A stretch of 32,613 nucleotides of DNA from an uncultured Pelagibacteraceae bacterium (GCA_902514945.1 CABXSO010000009.1:1-32613), one strand, 5' to 3'. Positions 1 through 8,045 are shown, counted from the first letter of the stretch. Notes: generated by a model from the sequence alone, not told the origin. A program made the numbers and translations.

Positions 1-1019
1 CTCAGGATTTGTGTGCGAAATGTAAGTTTGAAGAAGTTGCTTATTTAATCTTAAACGGTGAACTTCCAAACAAAAAACAATTAAAAGCTTTTGAAAAAGT
101 AGAAAGAAAAGAAAGAAACTTGTCAAAAACTTTATTGGATGACATAAAAAAATTCCCAAAAAAAGCTCATCCTATGGATGTTGCAAGAACTGCCGTCAGT
201 ATAATGGGTCTTGAAGATAAAGATACCAAAGACAATTCACCAAAATCAAACATGAGAAAAGTAATGAGAATTTTTGCTAAAACACCAGTTGCTTTAGCTG
301 CATTTTATAGAATAAGAAAAGGTAAAAAGGTAATTCCTCCTAAAAAAAAACTTTCCTTCTCTGAAAATTTTTTTCATATGTGTTTTGGAAAAGTACCTAG
401 TAAAGAGATAGTAAAAGCTTTTGATGTTTCATTAATTTTATACGCTGAACACAGTTTTAATGTATCAACATTTACAGCAAGAACTATCACAAGTAGTTTA
501 TCAGATATTCATGGTGCAATTACTGGAGCAATCGCTAGTTTAAAAGGACCTTTGCACGGTGGGGCTAATGAAGAAGTGATGCATATGATGAATAAAATTA
601 AAAAACCAGAAAATGCCTTAAACTGGATTAATAAAGCTCTAGATAATAAGGATGTTGTCATGGGGTTTGGTCATCGAGTTTATAAAAGCGGCGACTCTAG
701 AGTTCCTACAATGAGAGAGTATTTTGGAAAAGTTGCTAAAATTAAAAAAGATAAAAAATTTGAAAAAATTTATGACATCGTTGAAAAAGTAATGATTGAC
801 AGAAAGAACATCTACCCTAACGTTGATTACCCTACGGGGCCTACATATCATTTAATGGGCTTTGATACTGATTTCTTTACACCAATTTTTGTAATATCAA
901 GAATTACAGGCTGGTCAGCTCATATCATTGAGCAACATGCTGCGAATAAACTAATTCGACCTCTTGCAAGTTACAAAGGGAGTAAATACAGAAAAGTTAT
1001 TCGTTTAAATCAAAGATAA
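1..1019 (+). CDS. prpC: 2-methylcitrate synthase / citrate synthase, PrpC-type (5' truncated)
   Basis: Condenses an acyl-CoA (propionyl- or acetyl-CoA) with oxaloacetate. The reading frame is open to the left edge of the window, so the N-terminus (roughly 30-40 residues, judged from family length) is missing; the TTG at position 9 is not a convincing start. Citrate synthase catalytic signatures are present: GPLHGGANE (first His), GFGHRVYKSGDSRVP (second His) and NVDYPTG (catalytic Asp), followed by the C-terminal ITGWSAHIIEQ segment. The block YAEHSFNVSTFTAR and the phrase GFDTDFFTPIF are closer to the short methylcitrate synthase (PrpC) group than to the long hexameric GltA group, as I recall these families. 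PrpC-group enzymes often also use acetyl-CoA, so this could be the cell's citrate synthase. No prpB or prpD is in the window. The family is secure; substrate preference is inferred. Confidence 0.85.
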   Translation, partial: QDLCAKCKFEEVAYLILNGELPNKKQLKAFEKVERKERNLSKTLLDDIKKFPKKAHPMDVARTAVSIMGLEDKDTKDNSPKSNMRKVMRIFAKTPVALAAFYRIRKGKKVIPPKKKLSFSENFFHMCFGKVPSKEIVKAFDVSLILYAEHSFNVSTFTARTITSSLSDIHGAITGAIASLKGPLHGGANEEVMHMMNKIKKPENALNWINKALDNKDVVMGFGHRVYKSGDSRVPTMREYFGKVAKIKKDKKFEKIYDIVEKVMIDRKNIYPNVDYPTGPTYHLMGFDTDFFTPIFVISRITGWSAHIIEQHAANKLIRPLASYKGSKYRKVIRLNQR

Positions 1020-1205
1020 ATTAGATTTCTAAATAGCAAAACAAAATAACTGACATCAATCTACCCTATTCCACATCAGTCATTTGAGGTATCTACCTTT
1101 TATTAAAATTAATCAATTGAATAAGAGCTTTTTTGAGATAAATTTTATAATTTATGTCAAAACGCGCCATTCCTAATTAAAAATAAAACTTTAAAACTAT
1201 TCAAA

Positions 1206-2204
1206 ATGAAAAATTCTAATAACAATTTAAATAATAAAATATCTGATTCTGCTGATATCAGTAGACCGTGGGAAAAGGATAATCAAGCATGGTGGGACTG
1301 GTACGTTGGTCTTGCAGATAATGATTTTAAAGAACATGAAATCATAAATATAGCTCCCCTACCAGATATTGTAATACCGAGTGACAATGAAATTATCTCA
1401 GAATTAGCTGAGCCCTACCATTTAACTGACGATCAGATTAATTTTTTTAAAAAAAATGGTTTTATAAAACTTAAGAAGGTTTTTTCACCCGGGGCTGTTC
1501 TAAAACTTAGATCTGAGTTAATTAATCTATTAAAAAAAGAGTTTAAAGTTGATCCAGATAAAGAGGCTTATGACCGTTTCCTAAGCCTTGAAATGATTTG
1601 GCCTGACAACGCTCTACTGCGTTCTTATGTATTGTCACCACGTCTAGGGCAAATTTCGGCAAATCTTCTAGAAGTATCATCAGTCAGACTTTACCATGAC
1701 AATGTACTAGCAAAACAATCTGGTTGTGGTCGTACACCATGGCACTTCGATGATCATCATTTTCCGTTAGATACTAATGATGTGGTTACCGCCTGGGCCC
1801 CAGTGCAGCCAACTCCTGTTGAGATGGGACCACTCTCTTTTGCTTATCCGCTTGATGTGCGCAAGTTGGTTAAGGATGTCACCTTTGAAAAGACTGGCAC
1901 TGGTTATGACAGTGAGGTCTCAAAAATTTTTTCAAAAAATAATGTTAGCGTAAATGAAACTCCATTTGAACTTGGCGAAGTTAGCTTTCATCATAATTTA
2001 AACTTTCATACAGCTTCACGCAACCGTACTAACCGTAGCCGAATAGCTTTAGCCAATACTTATTACCGAGATGGAGCAAGAGTAATAAATGCACCCACTA
2101 TGGTCTCTGGTGACTGGCAAAAATTTATGCCCAATATTAAGCCAGGAGAAATTGCTGCTAGTCCACTAAATCCAATTTGTTGGCCAGTTAAAAGTAAGTT
2201 ATGA
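1206..2204 (+). CDS. PhyH-family Fe(II)/2-oxoglutarate dioxygenase
   Basis: Predicted cytosolic non-heme iron dioxygenase of the phytanoyl-CoA dioxygenase (PhyH) family, which usually hydroxylates small molecules using 2-oxoglutarate. The double-stranded beta-helix region runs from about residue 72 to 290. The iron-binding pair H180-x-D182 sits in TPWHFDDHH, the distal His is most likely H268 in NFHTA, and the Arg that binds 2-oxoglutarate lies in NRSRIAL (R277 or R279). Residues 20-45 form a Trp-rich N-terminal extension. The stop overlaps the next gene by 4 bp, and that gene overlaps an EgtD homologue, so the three look co-transcribed. Ten of its 14 arginines are CGN codons, unlike neighbouring genes, and GC-rich runs occur near 1790-1810, which suggests horizontal acquisition. 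The substrate is unknown; hercynine or another amino-acid betaine is suggested only by context. Confidence 0.85.
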   Translation: MKNSNNNLNNKISDSADISRPWEKDNQAWWDWYVGLADNDFKEHEIINIAPLPDIVIPSDNEIISELAEPYHLTDDQINFFKKNGFIKLKKVFSPGAVLKLRSELINLLKKEFKVDPDKEAYDRFLSLEMIWPDNALLRSYVLSPRLGQISANLLEVSSVRLYHDNVLAKQSGCGRTPWHFDDHHFPLDTNDVVTAWAPVQPTPVEMGPLSFAYPLDVRKLVKDVTFEKTGTGYDSEVSKIFSKNNVSVNETPFELGEVSFHHNLNFHTASRNRTNRSRIALANTYYRDGARVINAPTMVSGDWQKFMPNIKPGEIAASPLNPICWPVKSKL

Positions 2205-3121
2205 AAGACATAAACAATCAAAAGGGATTAAATTCGATCTGGACTGACAGTCTTGCCCGTAATCAACATCCTAACAGCAATGCTTTAATTGATCATTTAA
2301 AAGCTATCCATCAAGAAAACGCTGGATTTACAGAAGTTTGTGCAAGTTCTTGTCGTGATAAAGTTGGACGTAATAGTTACGAATGGCTAGCTGAACTTGT
2401 ACCAGATAATAAAGTTTCAAATGTATTAGATCTTGCTTGTGGATCTGGGCCATTATTAAAAATATTATTTGATCGTAATAAAAATTTAAATTTAAACGGA
2501 GTAGACATGTGTCCTGAAGAATTAGCATTAGCAAAGATACGCCTCAAAAACAGTGGAGCTAATCTGATTGAGGCTAATGCGCAAAATTTAAAGATAATAA
2601 CTGATGACTCTATCGATATAGTTTTATGTCATTGGGCATTAACATTAATGGATCCTATAGAACCTGTGCTAAATGAAGTTAAACGAATTTTAACCTCTAA
2701 GGGTCGGTTTACAGCAATAGTTGATGGGCCAATGGATATAGCACCCAGCTATAAAAAGGTACACGATTTAATTTATAGTTATGTTCAAGAAGAAATACCC
2801 AGTTATGGAAAGATTGATTTAGGTGATCCAAGAATACGAAGATCTGAAAGCTTGAGTATTCTAATCCGTAAGGTTTTTCCAGGGGCAAATATAATTATCG
2901 AAACTAATGTTGTATCTGTAGAGGGACCAGTTAATCAAATAGCTGAAATTGCAGCTGGATTTTTTTATGCTGCATTTGTCATAAATCCAGAAAAAAGAAA
3001 ATTAATGATCACAAATCTATCTAAATTACTAACAATATCAAAAGAAAGTGATGATGTTGAGAGACAGGGACGTTTTTCAATGCCAATTAGTCGTCTTTTA
3101 GTTGTACCTGATATAAAATGA
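2201..3121 (+). CDS. class I SAM-dependent methyltransferase
   Basis: Predicted soluble S-adenosylmethionine-dependent methyltransferase with a Rossmann fold of the Methyltransf_11/25 type. Motif I is VLDLACGSG at residues 75-83, the acidic residue after strand 2 is in GVDMC (100-104), and the motif IV/post-IV region is SIDIVLCHWALTLM (137-150). A C-terminal part of about 130 residues after the core may form a lid or substrate domain. The ATG lies inside the stop of the dioxygenase gene (ATGA overlap) and its own stop overlaps the EgtD-like gene in the same way. Eleven of 15 arginines are CGN codons, like the upstream gene and unlike the downstream one. The substrate cannot be read from sequence; position between a dioxygenase and a histidine methyltransferase suggests tailoring of the same product. 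Confidence 0.85.
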   Translation: MKDINNQKGLNSIWTDSLARNQHPNSNALIDHLKAIHQENAGFTEVCASSCRDKVGRNSYEWLAELVPDNKVSNVLDLACGSGPLLKILFDRNKNLNLNGVDMCPEELALAKIRLKNSGANLIEANAQNLKIITDDSIDIVLCHWALTLMDPIEPVLNEVKRILTSKGRFTAIVDGPMDIAPSYKKVHDLIYSYVQEEIPSYGKIDLGDPRIRRSESLSILIRKVFPGANIIIETNVVSVEGPVNQIAEIAAGFFYAAFVINPEKRKLMITNLSKLLTISKESDDVERQGRFSMPISRLLVVPDIK

Positions 3122-4041
3122 AATCATTTTCTGAAGAAGTAAGCCTAGCCTTAAGCAGGAGAAACAAAAGACTAAGTTCTAAATGGTTTTATGACTTCAA
3201 AGGATCAAAACTTTTTGAAAAAATTACTAAGTTGAAAGAGTATTATCCAACAAGAACTGAAAAAAAAATTTTAAAAGAAAATAGAATTGAGATTGCTAAT
3301 AAAATAGGTAAGCACGCTGTTTTAATTGAACCAGGCGCTGGAGACATCAAAAAAATAGCTATTTTTCTGAGCAGCTTAGATAGCCCAAAAAAATATGTAC
3401 CTTTAGATATATCTGAAGATTATATGACTAAAATATCTAAAGGTTTTAAAAAGAAATTTCCAAAAGTGGCTATTACTCCAAAAGGATATGACTTCTCAAG
3501 TAATACTAAACTACCTTTTAAAGTTAATTCATCAGAAAATATAATTATTTTTTTTCCAGGGTCAACTATTGGTAATTTTGAGAAAAATGAGGCTGTAAAA
3601 TTTTTGAAAATGCTTAGATTAAAATTCAAAGCAAAAAAAATTATCATTGGTGTTGATTTGGTTAAAGATATTCCAACTTTAATTTCTGCTTACGATGATA
3701 AAAAAGGTGTAACTGCAGAATTTAACAAAAATATTTTACAAAGAATTAACAATGAGTTAGGTGGAGATATAAACTTAAGTTTATATGAACATTTAGCTAT
3801 TTATAATAAAAAAAAACAAAGAATTGAGATGAGATTAAAATCAAAAAAGAATAATAATATTAAAATAAATGGTTCAAAATATTTTATTAAAAAAAATGAG
3901 GAGATTCATACCGAGAATTCTCATAAATACACAATTAAATCCTTCAAAAATATAGCCAATGAAGCTGGATGGAAAATTAAGAAGACTTGGATTGATGACA
4001 AAAATCTTTTCAGTATCCATTTTCTAGATCTGGCTCTTTAA
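3118..4041 (+). CDS. egtD: EgtD-like L-histidine N-alpha-methyltransferase
   Basis: Member of the EgtD family, which trimethylates the alpha-amino group of histidine with SAM to give hercynine, the first step of ergothioneine synthesis. Visible signatures in order: KWFYDFKGSKLFE (22-34), EYYPTRTE (41-48), SAM-binding EPGAGD (71-76), FPGSTIGNF (146-154) with the Asn expected to hold the substrate backbone, DLVKD and AYDD (180-194), RIEM (235-238), and TENSHKY (265-271). The E-x-S of the last motif corresponds, as I recall the mycobacterial structure, to the Glu/Ser pair (E282/S284) that contacts the imidazole, so histidine is the likely substrate. Its 307 aa is close to the usual size. All nine arginines are AGR codons, unlike the two genes before it. 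No egtB, egtC or egtE is in the window, so ergothioneine as end product is not supported here. Confidence 0.88.
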   Translation: MKSFSEEVSLALSRRNKRLSSKWFYDFKGSKLFEKITKLKEYYPTRTEKKILKENRIEIANKIGKHAVLIEPGAGDIKKIAIFLSSLDSPKKYVPLDISEDYMTKISKGFKKKFPKVAITPKGYDFSSNTKLPFKVNSSENIIIFFPGSTIGNFEKNEAVKFLKMLRLKFKAKKIIIGVDLVKDIPTLISAYDDKKGVTAEFNKNILQRINNELGGDINLSLYEHLAIYNKKKQRIEMRLKSKKNNNIKINGSKYFIKKNEEIHTENSHKYTIKSFKNIANEAGWKIKKTWIDDKNLFSIHFLDLAL

Positions 4042-4059
4042 ATCTAATTATTAATTTCC

Positions 4060-4449
4060 TTAAACAAGTAATAAAACTAAGAAAATCATCTGCACAAAAT
4101 TAATAACAACAGATATAAAATGTGAGTATTTAAATTTTTTGTCCTGTCCCTCATCTCTATATCTATTAATTAATGGCATTAATAGATAGTTTGATATAGC
4201 AAATAACAAGCTAATTGCTAATATTAAGTAGAAATCAAATCCTAGGTTACTTAGAAATATAAATGTTAATAGAACAATCAAACTTATCCCTAGATTAACA
4301 TTATAATAGAAAGGAAATATTCTTCTTATAAACTTTCGAGCATTATCTTCGTCCAAGGTGGTAAATACTACTGGAGCAATTACAAATGAAAAAAATAACA
4401 TAATTCCTAAGACCATTGCCGTTAAATAAATACTAAATTGTTCAATCAT
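4060..4449 (-). CDS. DUF4149-like integral membrane protein
   Basis: Small inner-membrane protein of 129 residues with about four hydrophobic segments (near residues 7-28, 50-70, 72-92 and 108-128). The motif FSFVIAPVVF followed by ARKFIRRIFPFYY resembles the DUF4149 family, whose function is not established. It starts 3 bp after the stop of the 61-aa gene on the same strand, so the two are probably co-transcribed with the IsdG-like gene upstream. It converges with the EgtD-like gene across an 18-bp gap. Confidence 0.65.
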   Translation of the reverse strand: MIEQFSIYLTAMVLGIMLFFSFVIAPVVFTTLDEDNARKFIRRIFPFYYNVNLGISLIVLLTFIFLSNLGFDFYLILAISLLFAISNYLLMPLINRYRDEGQDKKFKYSHFISVVINFVQMIFLVLLLV

Positions 4450-4452
4450 AAT

Positions 4453-4638
4453 TTAGCTTTCTATTGAATTTTCCTCTTTCATTAATATCGGTCTACCATC
4501 ATGAGCAGTATTTAGAGGTATGATCTTTCCCTTATACTTCGCACATAAAGTAGGAGCACTTCTTAATTCTTTTCCTAATCTTACCTCTAAATCTACAATT
4601 ATTAATTTTGCATCATCTAATTCTTTTAATATTTTCAT
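4453..4638 (-). CDS. small conserved-looking hypothetical protein (61 aa)
   Basis: A 61-residue soluble protein that I do not recognise. The N-terminal half is amphipathic and charged (LDDAKLIIVDLEVRLGKELR); the C-terminal half contains a single Cys (TLCAKYKGKIIPL) and ends with DGRPILMKEE. A strong ribosome binding site, AGGAG about 6 nt upstream of the ATG, and its tight spacing (3 bp) to the DUF4149 gene support it as real. The C-terminal GRPILMK vaguely recalls the GKLILTK end of HemP/HmuP haem-uptake proteins, and the next gene upstream is IsdG-like, but the match is too short to name it. Confidence 0.55.
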   Translation of the reverse strand: MKILKELDDAKLIIVDLEVRLGKELRSAPTLCAKYKGKIIPLNTAHDGRPILMKEENSIES

Positions 4639-4671
4639 ATTTCACTCCTATAATTAAATTTTATGATATAT

Positions 4672-4974
4672 CTAAATTACTACTTCAAAACCCTCAAAAT
4701 TAGGAGCCCCAAGATACAAATCTTTGTGTTTTCCGGCATTTTTATGAGCTAATCTAAAATTTTCTGATTTAGTCCAATTAATAAAATCATCTTTGGAATT
4801 CCAAATGCTATGAGAAGCATACAATGAAAATTCTTCATTTTTTTCACCTTTAACTAGATGGAACTCTTTAAAACCTTTTACATCATTAAGGTGTGTATCT
4901 CTTTCCCTCCAAACCTTTTCAAATTCAGCTTCTTTGCCTAATACAATCTTAAATCTATTCATTGCTATAAACAT
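4672..4974 (-). CDS. ABM-domain protein, IsdG-type heme-degrading monooxygenase-like
   Basis: A 100-residue single-domain ferredoxin-fold protein of the antibiotic biosynthesis monooxygenase (ABM) superfamily. It opens with MFIAMNRFKI, typical of heme-degrading IsdG/IsdI enzymes, and carries Asn6, Trp67 and His77, which line up with the Asn7/Trp67/His77 catalytic set known for staphylococcal IsdG/IsdI. This suggests oxidative cleavage of heme to release iron, in the cytosol. The genes after it are a 61-aa unknown and a DUF4149 membrane protein; no heme transporter is present in the window. It lies 43 bp downstream of nrdB on the same strand and could be a distal part of that operon. The superfamily is fairly sure; heme as substrate is inferred from the triad. 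Confidence 0.75.
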   Translation of the reverse strand: MFIAMNRFKIVLGKEAEFEKVWRERDTHLNDVKGFKEFHLVKGEKNEEFSLYASHSIWNSKDDFINWTKSENFRLAHKNAGKHKDLYLGAPNFEGFEVVI

Positions 4975-5017
4975 ATGACAATGCTCATTTGATATTAATG
5001 TGTATGTTAATTGTATA

Positions 5018-6034
5018 TTAACTAAATGCTTCTACCCAAGTTCCTTGTGTGGATGCTTTAGAATATTCAGTTGCACGACCTTCAAAAAAGTTCATGTGTT
5101 CAACAGCATTTAACATCGTGTCTAACCATCCTAACGGATTTTTCTGAACATCATAAATTGGCTCTAGACCTAATTGAGTTAATCTTCTATTTCCAATAAA
5201 TCTAATGTAATCTTTAACTTCTTTTGCTGTTAAACCTTCCATTGGACCCATTTCAAAAGCTAAATCAATAAAAGCATCTTCATGCTCTATAATAGTTCTA
5301 CAAGCTTCATAAAGTTCCTTTTTAAGTTTTGCATTCCATATTTCTGGATTTTCTTTTATGAATTCTTTGAAAATTCTAATCATTGAATTGCAATGAAGAG
5401 TTTCATCTCTTACAGACCAGGTAACTATCTGACCCATACCTTTCATTTTATTATGTCTCGGAAAATTTAAAAGAATTGCAAAACTTGCAAAAAGTTGAAG
5501 GCCTTCAGTGAACGCGCTAAAAACAGCAACTGTTTTTGCAATATCCTCTTTTGAACTCATATCAAAATTTTGCATGTAGTCATATTTATCTTTCATTTCT
5601 TTATACTTCATGAACGCAGAATATTCTGACTCAGGCATTCCGATTGTATCTAATAAATGAGAGTAAGCCGCAATATGCACTGTCTCCATAGAAGCAAATG
5701 CTGTCATCATCATTAAAACTTCAGTCGGTTTGAACACAGTTGTGTAATGTCTTAAATAACAATTGCTAACTTCAACATCAGCTTGTGTAAAAAATCTAAA
5801 TATTTGAGTTAATAAATTTTTTTCTGATTGACTTAAATTCTTTTGCCAATCTCTAACATCATCACCTAATGGTACCTCTTCTGGTAACCAATGAATTCTT
5901 TGTTGTGTTAACCATGCATCATAGCACCATGGATATCTAAAAGGTTTGTAAACTGGATTTTCAACTAATAGACCCATTTTTTTTGGCTGAACTATTTCTT
6001 TATTAGGCATTTTAATTTTTTCTGTTACTGACAT
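5018..6034 (-). CDS. nrdB: ribonucleoside-diphosphate reductase class I, beta subunit
   Basis: Small subunit of class I RNR, which houses the metal/radical cofactor for dNTP synthesis together with NrdA. Counting from the GTG at 6043, the metal ligands are visible as D89, E120 and H123 (SMETVHIAAY), E180 (TEGLQLF), E214 and H217 (RDETLH). Tyr127 sits four residues after the His, as does the radical Tyr122 of E. coli, so a tyrosyl radical (class Ia-like) is expected. The C-terminal tail with QGTWVEAF should dock to NrdA. I chose the ATG at 6034 because GAGGAG lies 8 nt upstream of it; the in-frame GTG at 6043 sits directly on that ribosome binding site. With the ATG start it overlaps nrdA by 10 bp. 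Confidence 0.95.
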   Translation of the reverse strand: MSVTEKIKMPNKEIVQPKKMGLLVENPVYKPFRYPWCYDAWLTQQRIHWLPEEVPLGDDVRDWQKNLSQSEKNLLTQIFRFFTQADVEVSNCYLRHYTTVFKPTEVLMMMTAFASMETVHIAAYSHLLDTIGMPESEYSAFMKYKEMKDKYDYMQNFDMSSKEDIAKTVAVFSAFTEGLQLFASFAILLNFPRHNKMKGMGQIVTWSVRDETLHCNSMIRIFKEFIKENPEIWNAKLKKELYEACRTIIEHEDAFIDLAFEMGPMEGLTAKEVKDYIRFIGNRRLTQLGLEPIYDVQKNPLGWLDTMLNAVEHMNFFEGRATEYSKASTQGTWVEAFS

Positions 6035-7965
6035 GATAAACACTCCTCGTATTCTGGTTCTTGGTTTGGTTGATTATTTTTGGATTTATATACATTAGCT
6101 GTAACATCTGTTGATTTAGCATCATTGATATTTTCAGCTCTTTGAATTGATTTTGATCTGCAGTAATAAAGGCTTTTTAAACCTTTTTTCCAAGCATCAA
6201 AATGAATTCTATGTAATTCTTTTTTATGAACGTCTGCTGGTAAAAATAAATTGACCGATTGGGCTTGTGAGATAAATGGCGTTCGATCACCACTTAATTC
6301 AATAATCCACTTCTGATTTAACTCAAAAGCAGTTTTAAAAACATCTTTTTCTAAATCAGTTAAAAAATCTAAATGAGAAACTGATCCTTGATTAGTTGTA
6401 ATTGTGGACCATGTTTCATCATCGTTTTTACCATGACCTTCTAATATCTCTTCAAGATATCTATTTCTAACATTAAATGATCCAGATAAAGTTTTGTGTG
6501 TGTAACTATTAGCAGCAACAGGTTCTACTCCTGGAGAAGCTCCACCACAAATAATTGAAATAGAAGCAGTTGGGGCTATTGCAGTTTTATTTGAAAACCT
6601 TTCTTGAAATCCATATTCTGCAGCATCAGGACAAGCTCCTCTTTCTTCAGCTAGGTCTTTTGAAGCCTGATTAACTTGTTCATCAATTTGTTTAAATATC
6701 TTTTTATTCCAAGATTTCGCCATAACTGACTCAAGTGGAATTCTGTTTTTTTGTAAAAAGGAATGGAAACCCATTACGCCTAATCCAACACTTCTCTCTC
6801 TTTCAGCAGAGTACTTAGCATCTTTAAATTGATCGGGTGCTTTATTTATAAAATCAGATAATACGTTATCTAAAAATCTCATTACATCACCAATCATATT
6901 TGGATCATCTTTCCACTCATCATACTTTTCTAAATTTAAAGAGGACAGACAACAAACAGCTGTTCTATCATGTCCATCCTTATCAATTCCTGTGGGCAAA
7001 GTTATTTCACTACACAGATTAGAAGTCTTAACTGTAAGGTTAGCCAATTTATGATGTTGAGGGATTTGTCTATTAACAGTATCAATATAGATTATGTAAG
7101 GCTCCCCCGTTTCTATTCGTGCTGTTAATAATCTAATCCATAAATTTCTAGCTGATAAAGTTTGTTGAACAGTTCCATCTACAGGACTCTTAAGTGCCCA
7201 TTGTTCATCTGTCTCTACCGCTCTCATGAATGCATCTGATACTAAAACTCCATGATGCAAGTTTAAAGATTTTCTATTTGGATCACCACCGGTTGGTCTT
7301 CTCATTTCGATAAATTCCTCAATCTCAGGATGATCAATTGGAAGATAACATGCAGCAGAACCTCTTCTTAAAGAACCTTGGCTAATTGCCATAGTTAAAG
7401 AGTCCATTACTTTTATGAATGGAATTATCCCAGAGGTCTTTCCAACTTTTCCTATTTTTTCTCCAATAGACCTTAGGTTACCCCAATAACTTCCTATACC
7501 ACCACCTTTTGCAGCTAACCAAACATTCTCACTCCAAAGATCTAAAATACCACCTAAGCTATCTGAGGCCTCATTAAGAAAACATGAGATAGGTAAACCT
7601 CTTTTAGTCCCACCGTTTGATAAAACTGGTGTTGCTGGCATGAACCACAGATTGCTTATGTAATTATAAATTCTTTGTGCATGAAGGTTGTCATCTGAGT
7701 AAGTACTAGCTACTCTTGCAAATAAATCTTGATAAGACTCATTGTGTCCTAAATATCTATCTTTTAAAGTTGCTTTGCCAAAATCAGTCAGATTTACATC
7801 TCTTGAACGGTCAATTTTAATAATTATGCCTTTATCATTTTGAAAAAGCTCAGTTTCATTATTTAACGAGAATAGATCTGGTCTATTGCTTTTTTGGACT
7901 TCTTTGACCTGTGGGCTATATTCAGAGACAGCTTTCTTTAAGGCCTGTGATAGTATTTTATTCAT
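6025..7965 (-). CDS. nrdA: ribonucleoside-diphosphate reductase class I, alpha subunit (short, no ATP-cone)
   Basis: Catalytic subunit of class I ribonucleotide reductase. Key features: SCFLNE with the first active-site Cys; NLCSE, containing the thiyl-radical Cys with its Asn and Glu partners; CCLSSLNL with the second redox Cys; the radical-transfer tyrosine pair in SLYYCRSKSIQRAE; and a flexible C-terminus ending ECLSCQ, the CxxC pair that re-reduces the active site. At 646 residues it is over 100 shorter than the E. coli protein. I see no ATP-cone motif in the first 90 residues, so the dATP on/off activity site is probably absent, while the specificity site lies in the core. Followed directly by nrdB. 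A probable NrdR box pair is 34-80 bp upstream of its start. Confidence 0.95.
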   Translation of the reverse strand: MNKILSQALKKAVSEYSPQVKEVQKSNRPDLFSLNNETELFQNDKGIIIKIDRSRDVNLTDFGKATLKDRYLGHNESYQDLFARVASTYSDDNLHAQRIYNYISNLWFMPATPVLSNGGTKRGLPISCFLNEASDSLGGILDLWSENVWLAAKGGGIGSYWGNLRSIGEKIGKVGKTSGIIPFIKVMDSLTMAISQGSLRRGSAACYLPIDHPEIEEFIEMRRPTGGDPNRKSLNLHHGVLVSDAFMRAVETDEQWALKSPVDGTVQQTLSARNLWIRLLTARIETGEPYIIYIDTVNRQIPQHHKLANLTVKTSNLCSEITLPTGIDKDGHDRTAVCCLSSLNLEKYDEWKDDPNMIGDVMRFLDNVLSDFINKAPDQFKDAKYSAERERSVGLGVMGFHSFLQKNRIPLESVMAKSWNKKIFKQIDEQVNQASKDLAEERGACPDAAEYGFQERFSNKTAIAPTASISIICGGASPGVEPVAANSYTHKTLSGSFNVRNRYLEEILEGHGKNDDETWSTITTNQGSVSHLDFLTDLEKDVFKTAFELNQKWIIELSGDRTPFISQAQSVNLFLPADVHKKELHRIHFDAWKKGLKSLYYCRSKSIQRAENINDAKSTDVTANVYKSKNNQPNQEPEYEECLSCQ

Positions 7966-7998
7966 ATTTTTTAATATATTTTATTATTATTACGAAAA

Positions 7999-8045
7999 CA
8001 ACTACATGTTGTATGCGCTATGTATCAATATACTATATAACTTGT
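7999..8045 (-). promoter_or_regulatory. probable NrdR box pair upstream of nrdA
   Basis: In the 157-bp gap between nrdA and the divergent phosphomutase gene, the 16-mer caactacatgttgtat (7999-8014) matches all six most conserved positions of the palindromic NrdR box (acaCwAtATaTwGtgt). A second, weaker site, atactatataacttgt (8030-8045), matches four of six. The two begin 31 bp apart, about three helical turns, the spacing typical of NrdR-box pairs. They lie 34-80 bp upstream of the nrdA start. The NrdR gene itself is not in the window. The first box is convincing; the second is tentative in such AT-rich DNA. Confidence 0.55.

Noticed and set aside
639..851. Minus-strand open frame of about 70 codons inside the citrate synthase gene
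   Set aside because: It lies fully within a well-supported gene on the other strand, resembles no known family, and has no ribosome binding site.
1020..1205. Possible structured RNA or regulatory repeat in the 186-bp gap before the dioxygenase gene
   Set aside because: Only a 5-bp actga/tcagt inverted match and a repeated atctacc were found; neither rises above chance in AT-rich DNA, and no riboswitch core was recognised.
4453..4638. Naming the 61-aa protein HemP/HmuP
   Set aside because: Only a short GRPILMK-like stretch is similar and the rest does not fit; context with an IsdG-like gene is suggestive but insufficient.
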